A stretch of 15,567 bases of DNA from CAYGEY01 sp964349065 (GTDB lineage Bacteria; Patescibacteriota; Gracilibacteria; 1-14-2-50-48-13): NCBI GenBank assembly GCA_964349065.1, contig CAYGEY010000022.1:1-15567 (forward strand), given 5' to 3'. Made by a program: the position numbers and the translations under genes. The notes under the pieces are model-generated. The model searched no databases, had not been told where the DNA came from, and worked only from the letters and a program-made list of their open reading frames with translations. Shown here piece after piece: positions 1 to 8,366 of this stretch (its first letter is position 1; every line of letters begins with the position of its first letter).

Positions 1-28
1 ACTATATACTTTATTAGTATAAAAAAAC

Positions 29-2431
29 ATGATCGAAGCCCTTCTCATACTAGTTATCGTTGTCATCGGATATGTCCTCTACCTTGGGATGAAAGAAAAA
101 AAATCTCAAAACATGGCATATACTTTTAAGTTTCTTCATGTTTTGATCTCAAAAAAGGAGTCTGACATTGATGAAAAGAAGGATGCGCAGGGATCAGGAG
201 GGACATTCAAAGATAAGATCGGCTTGATGGAACAACTATTATCCTCACTTCATGATATCGGAAAAGATAAACATATTTCATTTGAATATGCAACAAAAGG
301 AGGGTTGGTGCATTTTTATGTGGGTGTACCTGAAAGTGCAATAGATTTAGTTGAGAAGCAAATTACAAGTTATTATCCCGATGCGATTGTTGAATTGGAG
401 GATGAATATGTGCCTTTTACGGAAGGATTTAAAGAAGAGGTAGGTGTTTTTGAGTATAAAAAAGAATATAAATATCCGTTCAAGACATATCAAGCACTTG
501 AATCTGACCCGATCAATAATATTATCAACTCTGTATCCAAATTGGGAGATGGGGAGAATGCTATTATTCAGATACTTTGTAAGCCAGTGGCAGATACGAA
601 GTGGCAGGAGAAAGCAAAGAAGCTCGCGGAAGATTTGTATAATGGCAAGAAGCAGTCAAAATTTAATATTTGGAAATTTTTGAAAGAAATATTTAGTTTG
701 AAGAGCGAGAAAAAAGATGAAAATAAAGAGCCAAAGCGATTAACACCATTGACTGAAGAGGTGGTGAAATCTATTGAAACCAAATCTCAAAAGGTGGGAT
801 ATGATGTGATCATTCGTATCGTGACTTCTGCAAGGGCGGAATTTGAGGCAAAAAATATTATGGCTAATATTAGCGGAGGATTTGTACAATATGCTCATCC
901 TCGTATGAACAGCATTGTAAAATCTAAAAAGAAGTGGAAAAAAGGTCAATTAATGTTTGATTTACTTCTTCGTAAATTTGATCGTGGCAGATTTGAAAAA
1001 CAAATGATTATGTCGACTGAAGAAATTGCGTCGATATTTCATTTTCCGTTTGCGAAGTATAACAATCTTGGGTCGATCAAATGGCAGAATTATAAGATAT
1101 CTCCACCACCGGACAATCTTCCGGAGGAGGGATTGCTTTTGGGGCATACGAATTATCGTGGTGTGAAGAAAGAACTCAAAATTAAGAATGAAGATAGATT
1201 TCGGCATTTTTATATCATCGGGCAGACGGGAACGGGTAAATCGACTATTTTACAAACGATGATTCGCCAGGATTTTCGTATGGGTCATGGATGTTGTGTG
1301 ATGGATCCACATGGAGAGTTGGCCGAGGCTGTTTTACCGTTTATTCCGAGATCTAGAGCTGATGATGTGATTATTATTAATCCTGCAGATACTGAAAGGC
1401 CGCTCGGACTCAATATGCTCGAAGCAGATACGGATGAAGAAAAAGAACGTGTGGCGCTTGATGCGATGAGTATGATGATCGGAATGTTCGGACACGAGAT
1501 CTTTGGTCCGCGTATTCAGGATTATTTTAGGAATGGGTGTTTAACGTTAATGTCTGATCCGGAGGGAGGGACGTTGACTGATATTGTGAATCTCTTTACC
1601 AATGCGGAATTTCAAAAGAAAAAACGAAAACATATTACAAATCCGATTGTGAAGTCGTGGTGGGATCATACGTATGACTCAATGGCGGATCGTGAAAAAC
1701 AGGAAATCATACCATATCTCGCAGCGAAGTTTGGTCAGTTTATAACCAACTCAACAATGCGAAATATTATCGGTCAGACTAAATCATCGTTTGATTTTTT
1801 TGATGCGATGCAAGAGGGCAAGATCATTTTGGTGAATTTGTCTAAAGGTTTGATCGGAGATGTAAATGCTAAATTATTGGGAATGATTATTGTGAATAAG
1901 ATTCAATTAGCCGCGATGAGAAGGCAAAAACTGGCTCCGGCTGATCGTAAAGATTTCTTCTTTTATATAGATGAGTTTCAGAATTTTGTGACAGAGTCTA
2001 TTGAATCTATATTGTCTGAGGCAAGGAAATACCGATTGGGACTTATTTTAGCGCATCAATATATTGATCAGTTGGAGAGTAAAAGTTTGGCTGGTGAGAC
2101 AAAACTTAAAGGTGCCATCTTTGGAAATGTAGGAAATATTATGAGTCTGAAAATTGGTGAAGTTGATGCTGAGTTTATGGCAAAGGTCTTTGCTCCGGTT
2201 TTTTCTGAGCTTGATATTGCCAATCAGGATAATTTTAAGGCTATTATGAAACTCTCTATTGATCTTACTCCATCAAAGCCGTTTAGCTTTACTATTCAGA
2301 AAGCTTGGGAAATGGCGGGGTATAATAAGGATATGGATGCGGCAGAAGCTATGACGCAGTTGTCAAGATTGAAGTATGGTAGGGCGAAGGAGTTTGTGGA
2401 TAAGGAGATTGTGTATCGATTAGGGGCATAA
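29..2431 (+). CDS. VirD4/TraG-like type IV secretion ATPase, membrane-anchored
   Basis: An 800-residue protein that opens with one hydrophobic segment (about residues 3-20), then a long charged region of unknown fold (about 30-370) and a RecA-like motor domain. The Walker A motif is GQTGTGKST at residues 398-406, and the Walker B strand FFFYIDE ends in D648-E649. The stretch LILAHQYIDQL after Walker B resembles the TraM-recognition/TrwB-type region of conjugative coupling proteins. Such hexameric ATPases pump DNA or protein substrates into a type IV secretion channel at the inner membrane; that role is known for the family and inferred here. No ribosome-binding site precedes the ATG, and a TATACT-like hexamer lies at 5-10. 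No VirB4 or relaxase is adjacent, but two pilin-like membrane genes lie 3.8 kb downstream. A HerA/FtsK-like DNA translocase outside secretion is the alternative. Confidence 0.87.
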   Translation: MIEALLILVIVVIGYVLYLGMKEKKSQNMAYTFKFLHVLISKKESDIDEKKDAQGSGGTFKDKIGLMEQLLSSLHDIGKDKHISFEYATKGGLVHFYVGVPESAIDLVEKQITSYYPDAIVELEDEYVPFTEGFKEEVGVFEYKKEYKYPFKTYQALESDPINNIINSVSKLGDGENAIIQILCKPVADTKWQEKAKKLAEDLYNGKKQSKFNIWKFLKEIFSLKSEKKDENKEPKRLTPLTEEVVKSIETKSQKVGYDVIIRIVTSARAEFEAKNIMANISGGFVQYAHPRMNSIVKSKKKWKKGQLMFDLLLRKFDRGRFEKQMIMSTEEIASIFHFPFAKYNNLGSIKWQNYKISPPPDNLPEEGLLLGHTNYRGVKKELKIKNEDRFRHFYIIGQTGTGKSTILQTMIRQDFRMGHGCCVMDPHGELAEAVLPFIPRSRADDVIIINPADTERPLGLNMLEADTDEEKERVALDAMSMMIGMFGHEIFGPRIQDYFRNGCLTLMSDPEGGTLTDIVNLFTNAEFQKKKRKHITNPIVKSWWDHTYDSMADREKQEIIPYLAAKFGQFITNSTMRNIIGQTKSSFDFFDAMQEGKIILVNLSKGLIGDVNAKLLGMIIVNKIQLAAMRRQKLAPADRKDFFFYIDEFQNFVTESIESILSEARKYRLGLILAHQYIDQLESKSLAGETKLKGAIFGNVGNIMSLKIGEVDAEFMAKVFAPVFSELDIANQDNFKAIMKLSIDLTPSKPFSFTIQKAWEMAGYNKDMDAAEAMTQLSRLKYGRAKEFVDKEIVYRLGA

Positions 2432-2435
2432 TATT

Positions 2436-2550
2436 CCAGATGCTCTAGGGACAAGGGCAATACTTCCTATTTATAATTGTATGGAGGATAGTTTTTTTTG
2501 ATCTGACTTTAAAGACAATTATAAATAGAAAGTTATTAAAGAGCATCTGG
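2436..2550. repeat. Long imperfect inverted repeat upstream of mraY
   Basis: Two nested perfect stems are visible. The outer 11-bp stem pairs CCAGATGCTCT (2436-2446) with AGAGCATCTGG (2540-2550). The inner 14-bp stem pairs CTATTTATAATTGT (2467-2480) with ACAATTATAAATAG (2515-2528). Between them the arms are partly complementary with small bulges. The 34-nt loop (2481-2514) carries a run of eight T at 2492-2499. No T-run follows the right arm, so this is not a standard terminator. It could be a MITE-like insertion or an mRNA structure ahead of mraY. I see no gene in the rest of the gap (2551-2635). Confidence 0.75.
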
Positions 2551-2635
2551 CTTATATCAAAAACAAATTTTCATTTCCTCTTTCCCTTTCATCAAATTTT
2601 GTGAAAATGATTTTGTTATCCGTTAAATTATCTCA

Positions 2636-3682
2636 ATGGAGCAAGTTCCGGATCTGGTGTTTATTTTTGGATATGGAGCGCTTGCGTTTATTCTTTCTAT
2701 TTCACTTGCGCCCAAGCTCATAGCACTTCTTCGTCATTTTAAAATTGGGAAAACTCTTCGGGAGAATGCAACAAGTGGTGAAAAGGCCTCAATATTTAAT
2801 CTGCTCCATAGTTCAAAAGAAGGGACTCCAACGATGGGAGGGGTACTAATCTGGGGAACGACGTTGTTGGTTGTACTTTTCTCGAGATTTCTTGCATTTA
2901 TTGGTATTATTCCGCAATCATTGTTGCAAAGGAATGAAACGTGGTTGGTACTTTTTGCACTCGTTTCATTTGGGCTGATTGGAGCTATAGATGATTGGTT
3001 TAATATTAAGGGGTTTGGTAAATCAAAGGGAATGAACGTAAAGCCGAAGTTTTTTTTGGTGACAACCATGGCTCTTATTGGTGCATTGTGGTTTTATTTT
3101 AAATTAGAATGGAATCTTATACATATTCCGGGAATCGGTGATTTTCAGATTGGATTTTGGTATATACCATTATTTATGTTGGTTCTTACTTCATCTGCAA
3201 ATGCTGTAAATATTACTGATGGGCTTGATGGGCTTTCGGGTGGCCTACTGACTATGGCATATGTTGCATTTGCTATCATTGCATATACTTCCGGACAGCC
3301 GTTTCTTGCGGCTTTTTGTGCTGTCATTGTTGGAAGTTTGGTGGGATTTTTATGGTTTAATGTTCCGCCGGCGAAATTTTACATGGGTGATACCGGTGCA
3401 ACTGCCTTAGGTGCCACTTTAGGTGTCATTGCAATGCTTACAAATAGTGCTTTAATGCTGATTGTTATTGGAGGAGTATTTGTAGCAGAGACATTATCCT
3501 CTGCGCTTCAGCTCTTTTCAAAAAAATATCTCAAGAAAAAAATATTTAAAATAGCTCCCTTGCATCATCATTTTGAGGCGTGCGGGTGGAGTGAATGCAC
3601 TGTTGTGATGCGGTTTTGGATCATCGGGGCGATGCTCGGAGTTGTGGGAGTAATTATAGCAATAATCGGAAAAGGAGTATGA
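2636..3682 (+). CDS. mraY: Phospho-N-acetylmuramoyl-pentapeptide-transferase MraY
   Basis: MraY transfers phospho-MurNAc-pentapeptide from UDP to undecaprenyl phosphate, giving lipid I, the first membrane step of peptidoglycan synthesis. The 348 residues match the family's usual length and are polytopic throughout. Signature motifs are present in order: GTPTMGG, the aspartate pair D119-D120 in AIDDWFNIKG, the NxxNxxDGLDGL box (N189, N192, D195, D198), MGDTGA with D252, and the PLHHHFE histidine cluster (H310-H312). These include the family's catalytic aspartates and the histidine motif. The rest of the usual mur/fts cluster is absent. No Shine-Dalgarno sequence precedes the ATG. A weak TTGTGA (2599) and TTAAAT (2623) pair would put transcription start almost at the ATG, so a leaderless message is possible. 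The stop codon overlaps the next gene's region as ATGA. Confidence 0.98.
   Translation: MEQVPDLVFIFGYGALAFILSISLAPKLIALLRHFKIGKTLRENATSGEKASIFNLLHSSKEGTPTMGGVLIWGTTLLVVLFSRFLAFIGIIPQSLLQRNETWLVLFALVSFGLIGAIDDWFNIKGFGKSKGMNVKPKFFLVTTMALIGALWFYFKLEWNLIHIPGIGDFQIGFWYIPLFMLVLTSSANAVNITDGLDGLSGGLLTMAYVAFAIIAYTSGQPFLAAFCAVIVGSLVGFLWFNVPPAKFYMGDTGATALGATLGVIAMLTNSALMLIVIGGVFVAETLSSALQLFSKKYLKKKIFKIAPLHHHFEACGWSECTVVMRFWIIGAMLGVVGVIIAIIGKGV
3673..3677 (+). promoter_or_regulatory. Shine-Dalgarno AGGAG that decides the start of the GtrA-GT2 gene
   Basis: AGGAG sits in the last codons of mraY. It is 10 nt from the ATG at 3688 but only 1 nt from the ATG at 3679 that overlaps the mraY stop. The spacing favours 3688. 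This is one of the few clear Shine-Dalgarno sites in the window. Confidence 0.6.
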
Positions 3683-3687
3683 GACGT

Positions 3688-4968
3688 ATGAAGGATTTGC
3701 TTTCTATAGTCGCGAGTAAACGATTTATCAGATATGCAATTGTCGGTACTCTTGGTACTGCTATTGATGTAGGTGTATTGTGGTTACTTTTGATTATCTC
3801 AGGTATTAATCCACATGCTGATTCGCTTTTGTATTTGTTTACTACTGTTGCATTTATTGCAGCTTTTTTGAATAATTACTTTTTAAATAAATTTTGGACA
3901 TTTGAAATTAAAGAAAAAAGATATGCTTTGAGACAATTTGTGAAATTTTTTATTGCGTCAGTTATTGGACTTTTGCTGACAAATGCATTGATGGGGCTTC
4001 TTGTGGTAATATTTATTGTGCCTGTGATTCCGGCAAAACTTGTGACATCAGCTGTTGTTCTGGGATGGAATTTTTGTGCAAATACGTACTGGACATTTCG
4101 AACACGAGTTCTTCATAAGAGATCTATAAAAAAGAGTTTTTTCCCGGTAGAACTGACAATTGTGATTCCTGCGTATAATGAAGAGAAGAGAATTGTAGCG
4201 ACTTTGCAAAGTGTTGCCTTGTTTATGGAGCGTTTTGGGCATACTTACGAAGTATTGGTAGTGGATGACGGGAGTAGTGATGGGACAGTTGAAGTTGTTG
4301 AGACATTACAGCTCACTGAACCATTTTCAGAGAAACTTCGGATAATTAGGAGTAAGGAAAATTTTGGAAAGGGGTGTGCCGTGACGATTGGGATGCTTTC
4401 TGGGCGAGGGCAGTACATATTGTTTACTGATGCAGATAACTCTACGCCGATTGAGGAACTGGAAGGTTTTTATGCACAGAAGGATCGGGCTGATATCTTG
4501 ATAGGATCAAGGTATCTTTCAGAAAGTAGTGTACATGTTAGACAGCCATGGTATCGAATTGTAATAGGACGTGTTGCAAATTATTTCATCCGAATATTTC
4601 TCGTGGATAATATTCATGATACGCAATGTGGTTTTAAAATGTTTCGGCATGATGTGGCGAGGGATATTTTTTCTCGGATGAAGATTGAAAAATTCGGATT
4701 TGATATGGAGGCGTTGGCATTAGCGGAGTTGCTTGGTTATAAAGTGAGAGAGCTTCCTGTGGATTGGTATAATTCTGCGGATTCGCGGGTGCGGCCAATA
4801 AAGGACGCGTTTCGAACATTCATGGATTTGATGTATATTAAGTTATTGATTTGGACGGGGAAATACAAGAAGGTAGGGGAAGTGTTTGAATCGGATGAGG
4901 TTAGTGCAGTGCTTGTGAATATGAGGGAGAGTTTTCGGGTGTTAGGATTTAATTTGGTGAGCGATTAA
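3688..4968 (+). CDS. GtrA flippase-like domain fused to a family 2 glycosyltransferase
   Basis: A 426-residue two-domain membrane protein. Residues about 12-140 form a GtrA-like domain with four hydrophobic helices and the typical NNYFLNKFWTF and NTYWTF aromatic motifs. GtrA proteins are thought to help move polyprenyl-linked sugars across the membrane. Residues about 156-385 form a GT2 domain like dolichyl-phosphate mannosyl/glucosyl transferases: IVIPAYNEE at 158-166, VVDDGSSDG at 191-199, the metal-binding DAD at 248-250, and the QCGFKMF block at 313-319. The likely product is a polyprenyl-phosphate sugar made and flipped by one polypeptide; the sugar is unknown. It overlaps mraY translationally, suggesting coupled expression of two lipid-carrier enzymes. 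ATGs at 3595 and 3679 are also in frame, but the first lies deep inside mraY and the second is too close to the AGGAG. Confidence 0.9.
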   Translation: MKDLLSIVASKRFIRYAIVGTLGTAIDVGVLWLLLIISGINPHADSLLYLFTTVAFIAAFLNNYFLNKFWTFEIKEKRYALRQFVKFFIASVIGLLLTNALMGLLVVIFIVPVIPAKLVTSAVVLGWNFCANTYWTFRTRVLHKRSIKKSFFPVELTIVIPAYNEEKRIVATLQSVALFMERFGHTYEVLVVDDGSSDGTVEVVETLQLTEPFSEKLRIIRSKENFGKGCAVTIGMLSGRGQYILFTDADNSTPIEELEGFYAQKDRADILIGSRYLSESSVHVRQPWYRIVIGRVANYFIRIFLVDNIHDTQCGFKMFRHDVARDIFSRMKIEKFGFDMEALALAELLGYKVRELPVDWYNSADSRVRPIKDAFRTFMDLMYIKLLIWTGKYKKVGEVFESDEVSAVLVNMRESFRVLGFNLVSD

Positions 4969-4973
4969 AATCC

Positions 4974-5072
4974 GTAAAAATGGAAAAAGCACAGTACCCG
5001 ACTCTCAATTGTCTTCACGTTCGTTACGACAAGAATCGAGTCTAGGGTACATGTACTTTTTCCATTTTTTAC
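4974..5072. terminator. Long bidirectional hairpin between converging genes
   Basis: A nearly continuous stem made of four segments. GTAAAAATGGAAAAAG (4974-4989) pairs with CTTTTTCCATTTTTTAC (5056-5072) with one bulged base. GTACCC (4994-4999) pairs with GGGTAC (5045-5050), GACTC (5000-5004) with GAGTC (5038-5042), and TTGTC (5009-5013) with GACAA (5028-5032). The loop is 5014-5027. A-rich left and T-rich right ends give a U-tract on both transcripts, as expected for a shared terminator of the GtrA-GT2 gene and queA. Confidence 0.75.
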
Positions 5073-5084
5073 TACTTCTATTCT

Positions 5085-6116
5085 CTAAATAATCAGCATT
5101 GCGTCTCCAAAACTGTAGAATCTGTAGTTATGTTCTTTAGCGATTTCGTAGAGGGACATGGTGAAGCTGATGTCGCCGATGAATGCGGAAACGAGCATGA
5201 GGAGGGTGCTTTCAGGTAAATGGAAGTTGGTGATGAGGTGATCTACTGCTTTGAATTGGTAGGGGGGAAAGATAAAGATGTTTGTTGAGTCACAAATCTG
5301 TTTGGAGTTTGGAATTGTTTCAATAGTCGGGTATTTGTTCCAGAGTGATTCGAGTGCGCGAGTTGTCGTTGTGCCGATAGCTACTATTTTTTGATTGTGG
5401 AGATTTTGAAGTATTTGTTGATCAATACAAAATGATTCATAATGCATGGTATGATCAAGAATGCTTTCGGTTTTTACAGGTAAAAAAGTTCCCGCGCCAA
5501 CATGGAGGGTGAGCTCATAAATAGGTTGATTCAGCTTTTTTTCCAATTCCGGAGTGAAATGGAGGCCGGCTGTGGGAGCTGCAACACTGCCTAATGTACT
5601 TGCATAATGTGTTTGGTATGATGATTCAAATTCATTTGGATTTTCCTGATGCATGTAGGGTGGAAGTGGGAGTGATCCGTATATTTCCAGGAAAGTGAAA
5701 ATGTCTTCTGTAATGTCGAGATGTAATTCTTTGATACCGTTTCCGAGATCTTTGAGAACAGTGATTTTAATGAGAAGATTCTCAATTTTTACCATAAGTT
5801 CTGTATTTGGCTGGAACTTTTTTCCTGGCTTCGTCATAAAGAGGCAGGTATTTTTTCCGGTTGATTCAAGGAAAAAAAGTTCAGCCTTCGCTCCTGACGC
5901 GAGATTACCAAGTAACCGAGCTTTTACTACTTTAGAGTTATTTCGGACTATGACTGTATCCTTTGGCAGGAGATTTGGTAATTCGTAGAAGAAATGATGA
6001 GAAATTTCCCGTGTTGCACGGTTCACGACCATGAGTTTCGCATGATCCCTGGGAACTTCGGGAGTTTTGGCTATGTATTTTTCAGGTAAATCATAGTAAA
6101 ATAGGCTCTTATTCAT
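5085..6116 (-). CDS. queA: S-adenosylmethionine:tRNA ribosyltransferase-isomerase QueA
   Basis: QueA moves the ribosyl moiety of S-adenosylmethionine to 7-aminomethyl-7-deazaguanine in tRNA and isomerises it to epoxyqueuosine, the penultimate step of queuosine synthesis at the wobble base. The 343 residues are the family's usual length. Recognisable blocks in order are FYYDLPEKYIA with PxxPRDHAKLMVV near the N-terminus, GSLPLPPYM (147-155), SVAAPTAGLHFT (177-188), HVGAGTF (205-211), GTTTTRALES (248-257), TNFHLPEST (296-304) and YRFYSFGDAML (331-341). It stands alone on the minus strand, converging on the GtrA-GT2 gene through a shared terminator and diverging from the pilin-like genes. No other queuosine gene is in view. 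No Shine-Dalgarno site precedes the ATG, and I could not identify a convincing promoter for it. Confidence 0.97.
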   Translation of the reverse strand: MNKSLFYYDLPEKYIAKTPEVPRDHAKLMVVNRATREISHHFFYELPNLLPKDTVIVRNNSKVVKARLLGNLASGAKAELFFLESTGKNTCLFMTKPGKKFQPNTELMVKIENLLIKITVLKDLGNGIKELHLDITEDIFTFLEIYGSLPLPPYMHQENPNEFESSYQTHYASTLGSVAAPTAGLHFTPELEKKLNQPIYELTLHVGAGTFLPVKTESILDHTMHYESFCIDQQILQNLHNQKIVAIGTTTTRALESLWNKYPTIETIPNSKQICDSTNIFIFPPYQFKAVDHLITNFHLPESTLLMLVSAFIGDISFTMSLYEIAKEHNYRFYSFGDAMLII

Positions 6117-6135
6117 TGGTTTTTTGGGGATTTTG

Positions 6136-6144
6136 TGATATAAT
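6136..6144 (+). promoter_or_regulatory. Extended -10 promoter for the pilin-like operon
   Basis: TG-A-TATAAT is a perfect extended -10 element. Seventeen bases upstream is only a weak -35 match, TTGGTT (6116-6121), as is usual for extended -10 promoters. Transcription would start near 6151, giving a leader of about 22 nt to the ATG at 6173 or 46 nt to the ATG at 6197. Confidence 0.6.
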
Positions 6145-6196
6145 CTTTTGAAGTATTATCAGTTTTACAAATATGACAAGACTGTGGAGAGAGAAA

Positions 6197-7201
6197 ATGC
6201 GGAGGTTAGGGGCGAAATTGGGGGTTGTTATTGTGTGTGCGTTTTTGATATTGCCGCTTACGGAGCGGGCAATGGGGCAGATGAGTTTGCCGATATTGGG
6301 GGGAAAGGAGATACAAAATCAATTACCAACTCCAAAGGAGGTTGAAATAAAATATGATGCCAATGGGCAAAGACTAGTTTCTACACAAAATGATGTAAAC
6401 TTTGTTCAGGGTCTGGCATACAGGTTTATTAGACTTGCATTGATTATCATTCAAATTGCTGCGATTATCTATATTGTCAATATGGGAATACAGATGATGG
6501 TGCACATGGAAAAAGAGGATATGTTTGCTAAGCATAGACAAGGCTTAATTAACGCCTTGATCGGGTTTGTTGTATTAAGTGTAGGAGATAATTTGATTGC
6601 TGTATTTAATCCGTATCAAGATCAGGTTGTGAGTGGTGGCACACAAGGTGTAGCCCAATTAAAAACCGGAGGCTCTACGGGGCTGTTTAATTTTAATGAT
6701 TGGAAGGATATAGTAGTGCTCGTAAAAGATATCGTGAAATATTCTGTATGGACTATTGCAGTTGTGATACTTGTTGTTATTGGCGTGAAGATGATTACGT
6801 CTCAGGACAAAGATACCAAACTGGAGCAGAAACTTCTGACTAATGTGACTATAGGTTTATTTATAATGCAGCTTGCTGATTTGATTATATCACCATTTCT
6901 TACGAATACTGTTGCGAATGCACCGGTCCCTCTTGAGGGAACTGCAGCGCCGGGTCAAGGTGTTGCACAAGGTTCTGCATTACTTCTGAATGTAGCCAAT
7001 GTGTTACTTTATCTCTTTGCACCTCTTGCGGTATTAGGAATCATTGTCAGTTCTTTTTATCTTTTGACCGGTGGCGAGGATAAGAAAAAGCGTGCGAAGA
7101 GTACACTCATAGGAATAGTTGTTGCATCACTTGTTGCATATTCATCGTATACAGTTGTGGCAGAAATAGTAAAAGCATTTCCTGGCTTTTTAGGATCATG
7201 A
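6197..7201 (+). CDS. Signal-peptide membrane protein with three tandem T4SS-pilin-like two-helix modules
   Basis: A 334-residue exported membrane protein. The N-terminus is a signal peptide (basic MRRLGAK, hydrophobic core, likely cut after AMG near residue 27). Three similar modules follow, at about residues 78-138, 180-236 and 268-326. Each is a hydrophobic helix, a short charged loop (MEKEDMFAKHRQ, SQDKDTKLEQK, GGEDKKKRAKS) and a second helix beginning near an IG pair. That hairpin resembles VirB2/TrbC-type type IV secretion pilins common in CPR genomes; three in a row also gives the six-helix topology of VirB6/TrbL proteins. The family match is by pattern only. I chose ATG 6197 because GGAG (6186-6189) lies 7 nt upstream and the n-region is better; ATG 6173 would add eight residues. 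The stop overlaps the next, similarly built gene by 4 nt. Confidence 0.85.
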   Translation: MRRLGAKLGVVIVCAFLILPLTERAMGQMSLPILGGKEIQNQLPTPKEVEIKYDANGQRLVSTQNDVNFVQGLAYRFIRLALIIIQIAAIIYIVNMGIQMMVHMEKEDMFAKHRQGLINALIGFVVLSVGDNLIAVFNPYQDQVVSGGTQGVAQLKTGGSTGLFNFNDWKDIVVLVKDIVKYSVWTIAVVILVVIGVKMITSQDKDTKLEQKLLTNVTIGLFIMQLADLIISPFLTNTVANAPVPLEGTAAPGQGVAQGSALLLNVANVLLYLFAPLAVLGIIVSSFYLLTGGEDKKKRAKSTLIGIVVASLVAYSSYTVVAEIVKAFPGFLGS

Positions 7202-8352
7202 AAAAAATAATACAAATTATATTGGTTGTTCTGACTGTAGCTTTGATGCTACCAATTTCCTTTGCAGATTATAATTGTTCAACAGGGTCTCAAAGTTTGG
7301 GACAGGCCAAGGATCTTTTTGATACTAGTGTTGGTCTTAATAATTGTATTCAAGGGCAGAAAACTGTGCAAAAAGTAGATTTGCCATATCAAGAGTTTTA
7401 TAGCCAATATTTGCAAGCTGAAAGTACTGGCTCCTTTGAGGCACCATTGTATAAACTGGTTAAAGATGGACTGAATTTACTGATTTGGATTATGTCTGCG
7501 GCAGCCGGGGTATATATTTTATTGGCAGGCTTTCGTATTGTTGCGGGAGGATTAGCAGAAGATGCTTTAAAAAATCAGACAGTTATTTTACGAAACATAG
7601 TGATCGGAGTTATTGTTATGAACATGGCAAATATTTTTGTGGGGACTGTTTTCTTTAAGTATGATCCTGAAAGTGCGGAAGCTAAGGCAACATTGAATAC
7701 TGTAAGTAATTATAAAGCATTAAATAAAAGTCTGGAAACTTTGGATGCGAATGGTACATCAAGTCCACTTACTAAATTTGATCCTGCTGCGAAAGATGCT
7801 TCAGGTAAGCCCATTGTGGATCCAAATAAATGGAGTTCCACTACAGCTTCTCTTCTAATTTCACAAACTGTGGTTTTTCCTCTTATGCAGTTTTTCCTCG
7901 GATTTTTAGCAGCTGTTATTATTTTGTACATCATTGTTGCGGCATTTAAGATTATCATGGCTCGTGGTGATAGTGAGGAAGTTATTGGAAATGCCCGTCG
8001 TCAGATACTCAATGCGATGATAGGACTTGCTCTTGTTTTTGCATCAAGGGCAATTGTTAATACAATTTACGGAACTCCATTTGTTGATGCCAGTAAGGGT
8101 GAGAAAGCCCTTCAACCGAAAGTGATCGAAGGCATGTCCACTCTCATGAATATCATGAACTACCTTCTTGGCTTCTTCGCTGTCATCGGTGTTGTCATGT
8201 TCATCTATGCAGGTATTCTCATCGTTACTGCGGGTACCAAAGAAGATAACCGTAAGAAAGGTTTCACTGTCATGAAATGGACGGTTGTAGCTATGCTAAT
8301 GTCCATGTCCGCATACGCCGTGGTATCAACAGTACTGCGCCTTAGTATTTAA
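7198..8352 (+). CDS. Second signal-peptide protein with three tandem pilin-like two-helix modules
   Basis: A 384-residue protein built like the one before it. A signal peptide (MKKIIQIILVVLTV..., cut near residue 23) leads to a cysteine-containing extracytoplasmic stretch (C27, C50). Three two-helix modules follow at about 92-150, 230-291 and 321-382, with charged loops GGLAEDALKNQ, ARGDSEEVIGNARRQ and AGTKEDNRKKG. Modules 1 and 2 are separated by about 80 polar residues. The two genes overlap as ATGA and are probably co-translated, suggesting partner subunits of one complex, for example a VirB2/VirB6-like part of a secretion or uptake channel. AGGA sits only 2 nt before the ATG, so coupling rather than a free ribosome site probably drives initiation. 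The last module uses clearly more C-ending codons than the middle one (20 of 49 versus 7 of 49 by hand count). The precise function is unknown. Confidence 0.85.
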   Translation: MKKIIQIILVVLTVALMLPISFADYNCSTGSQSLGQAKDLFDTSVGLNNCIQGQKTVQKVDLPYQEFYSQYLQAESTGSFEAPLYKLVKDGLNLLIWIMSAAAGVYILLAGFRIVAGGLAEDALKNQTVILRNIVIGVIVMNMANIFVGTVFFKYDPESAEAKATLNTVSNYKALNKSLETLDANGTSSPLTKFDPAAKDASGKPIVDPNKWSSTTASLLISQTVVFPLMQFFLGFLAAVIILYIIVAAFKIIMARGDSEEVIGNARRQILNAMIGLALVFASRAIVNTIYGTPFVDASKGEKALQPKVIEGMSTLMNIMNYLLGFFAVIGVVMFIYAGILIVTAGTKEDNRKKGFTVMKWTVVAMLMSMSAYAVVSTVLRLSI

Positions 8353-8366
8353 TGTTGTCACTTCTT

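Noticed and set aside
3595..3687. An earlier in-frame ATG for the GtrA-GT2 gene, extending it by 31 residues
   Set aside because: The extension lies inside the conserved C-terminal part of mraY, its residues (cysteine- and arginine-rich) do not look like a GtrA N-terminus, and the AGGAG points to 3688.
6148..6345. A 65-codon frame overlapping the start of the first pilin-like gene
   Set aside because: It is a frame-shifted shadow of the signal-peptide region, with no start signal and no recognisable domain.
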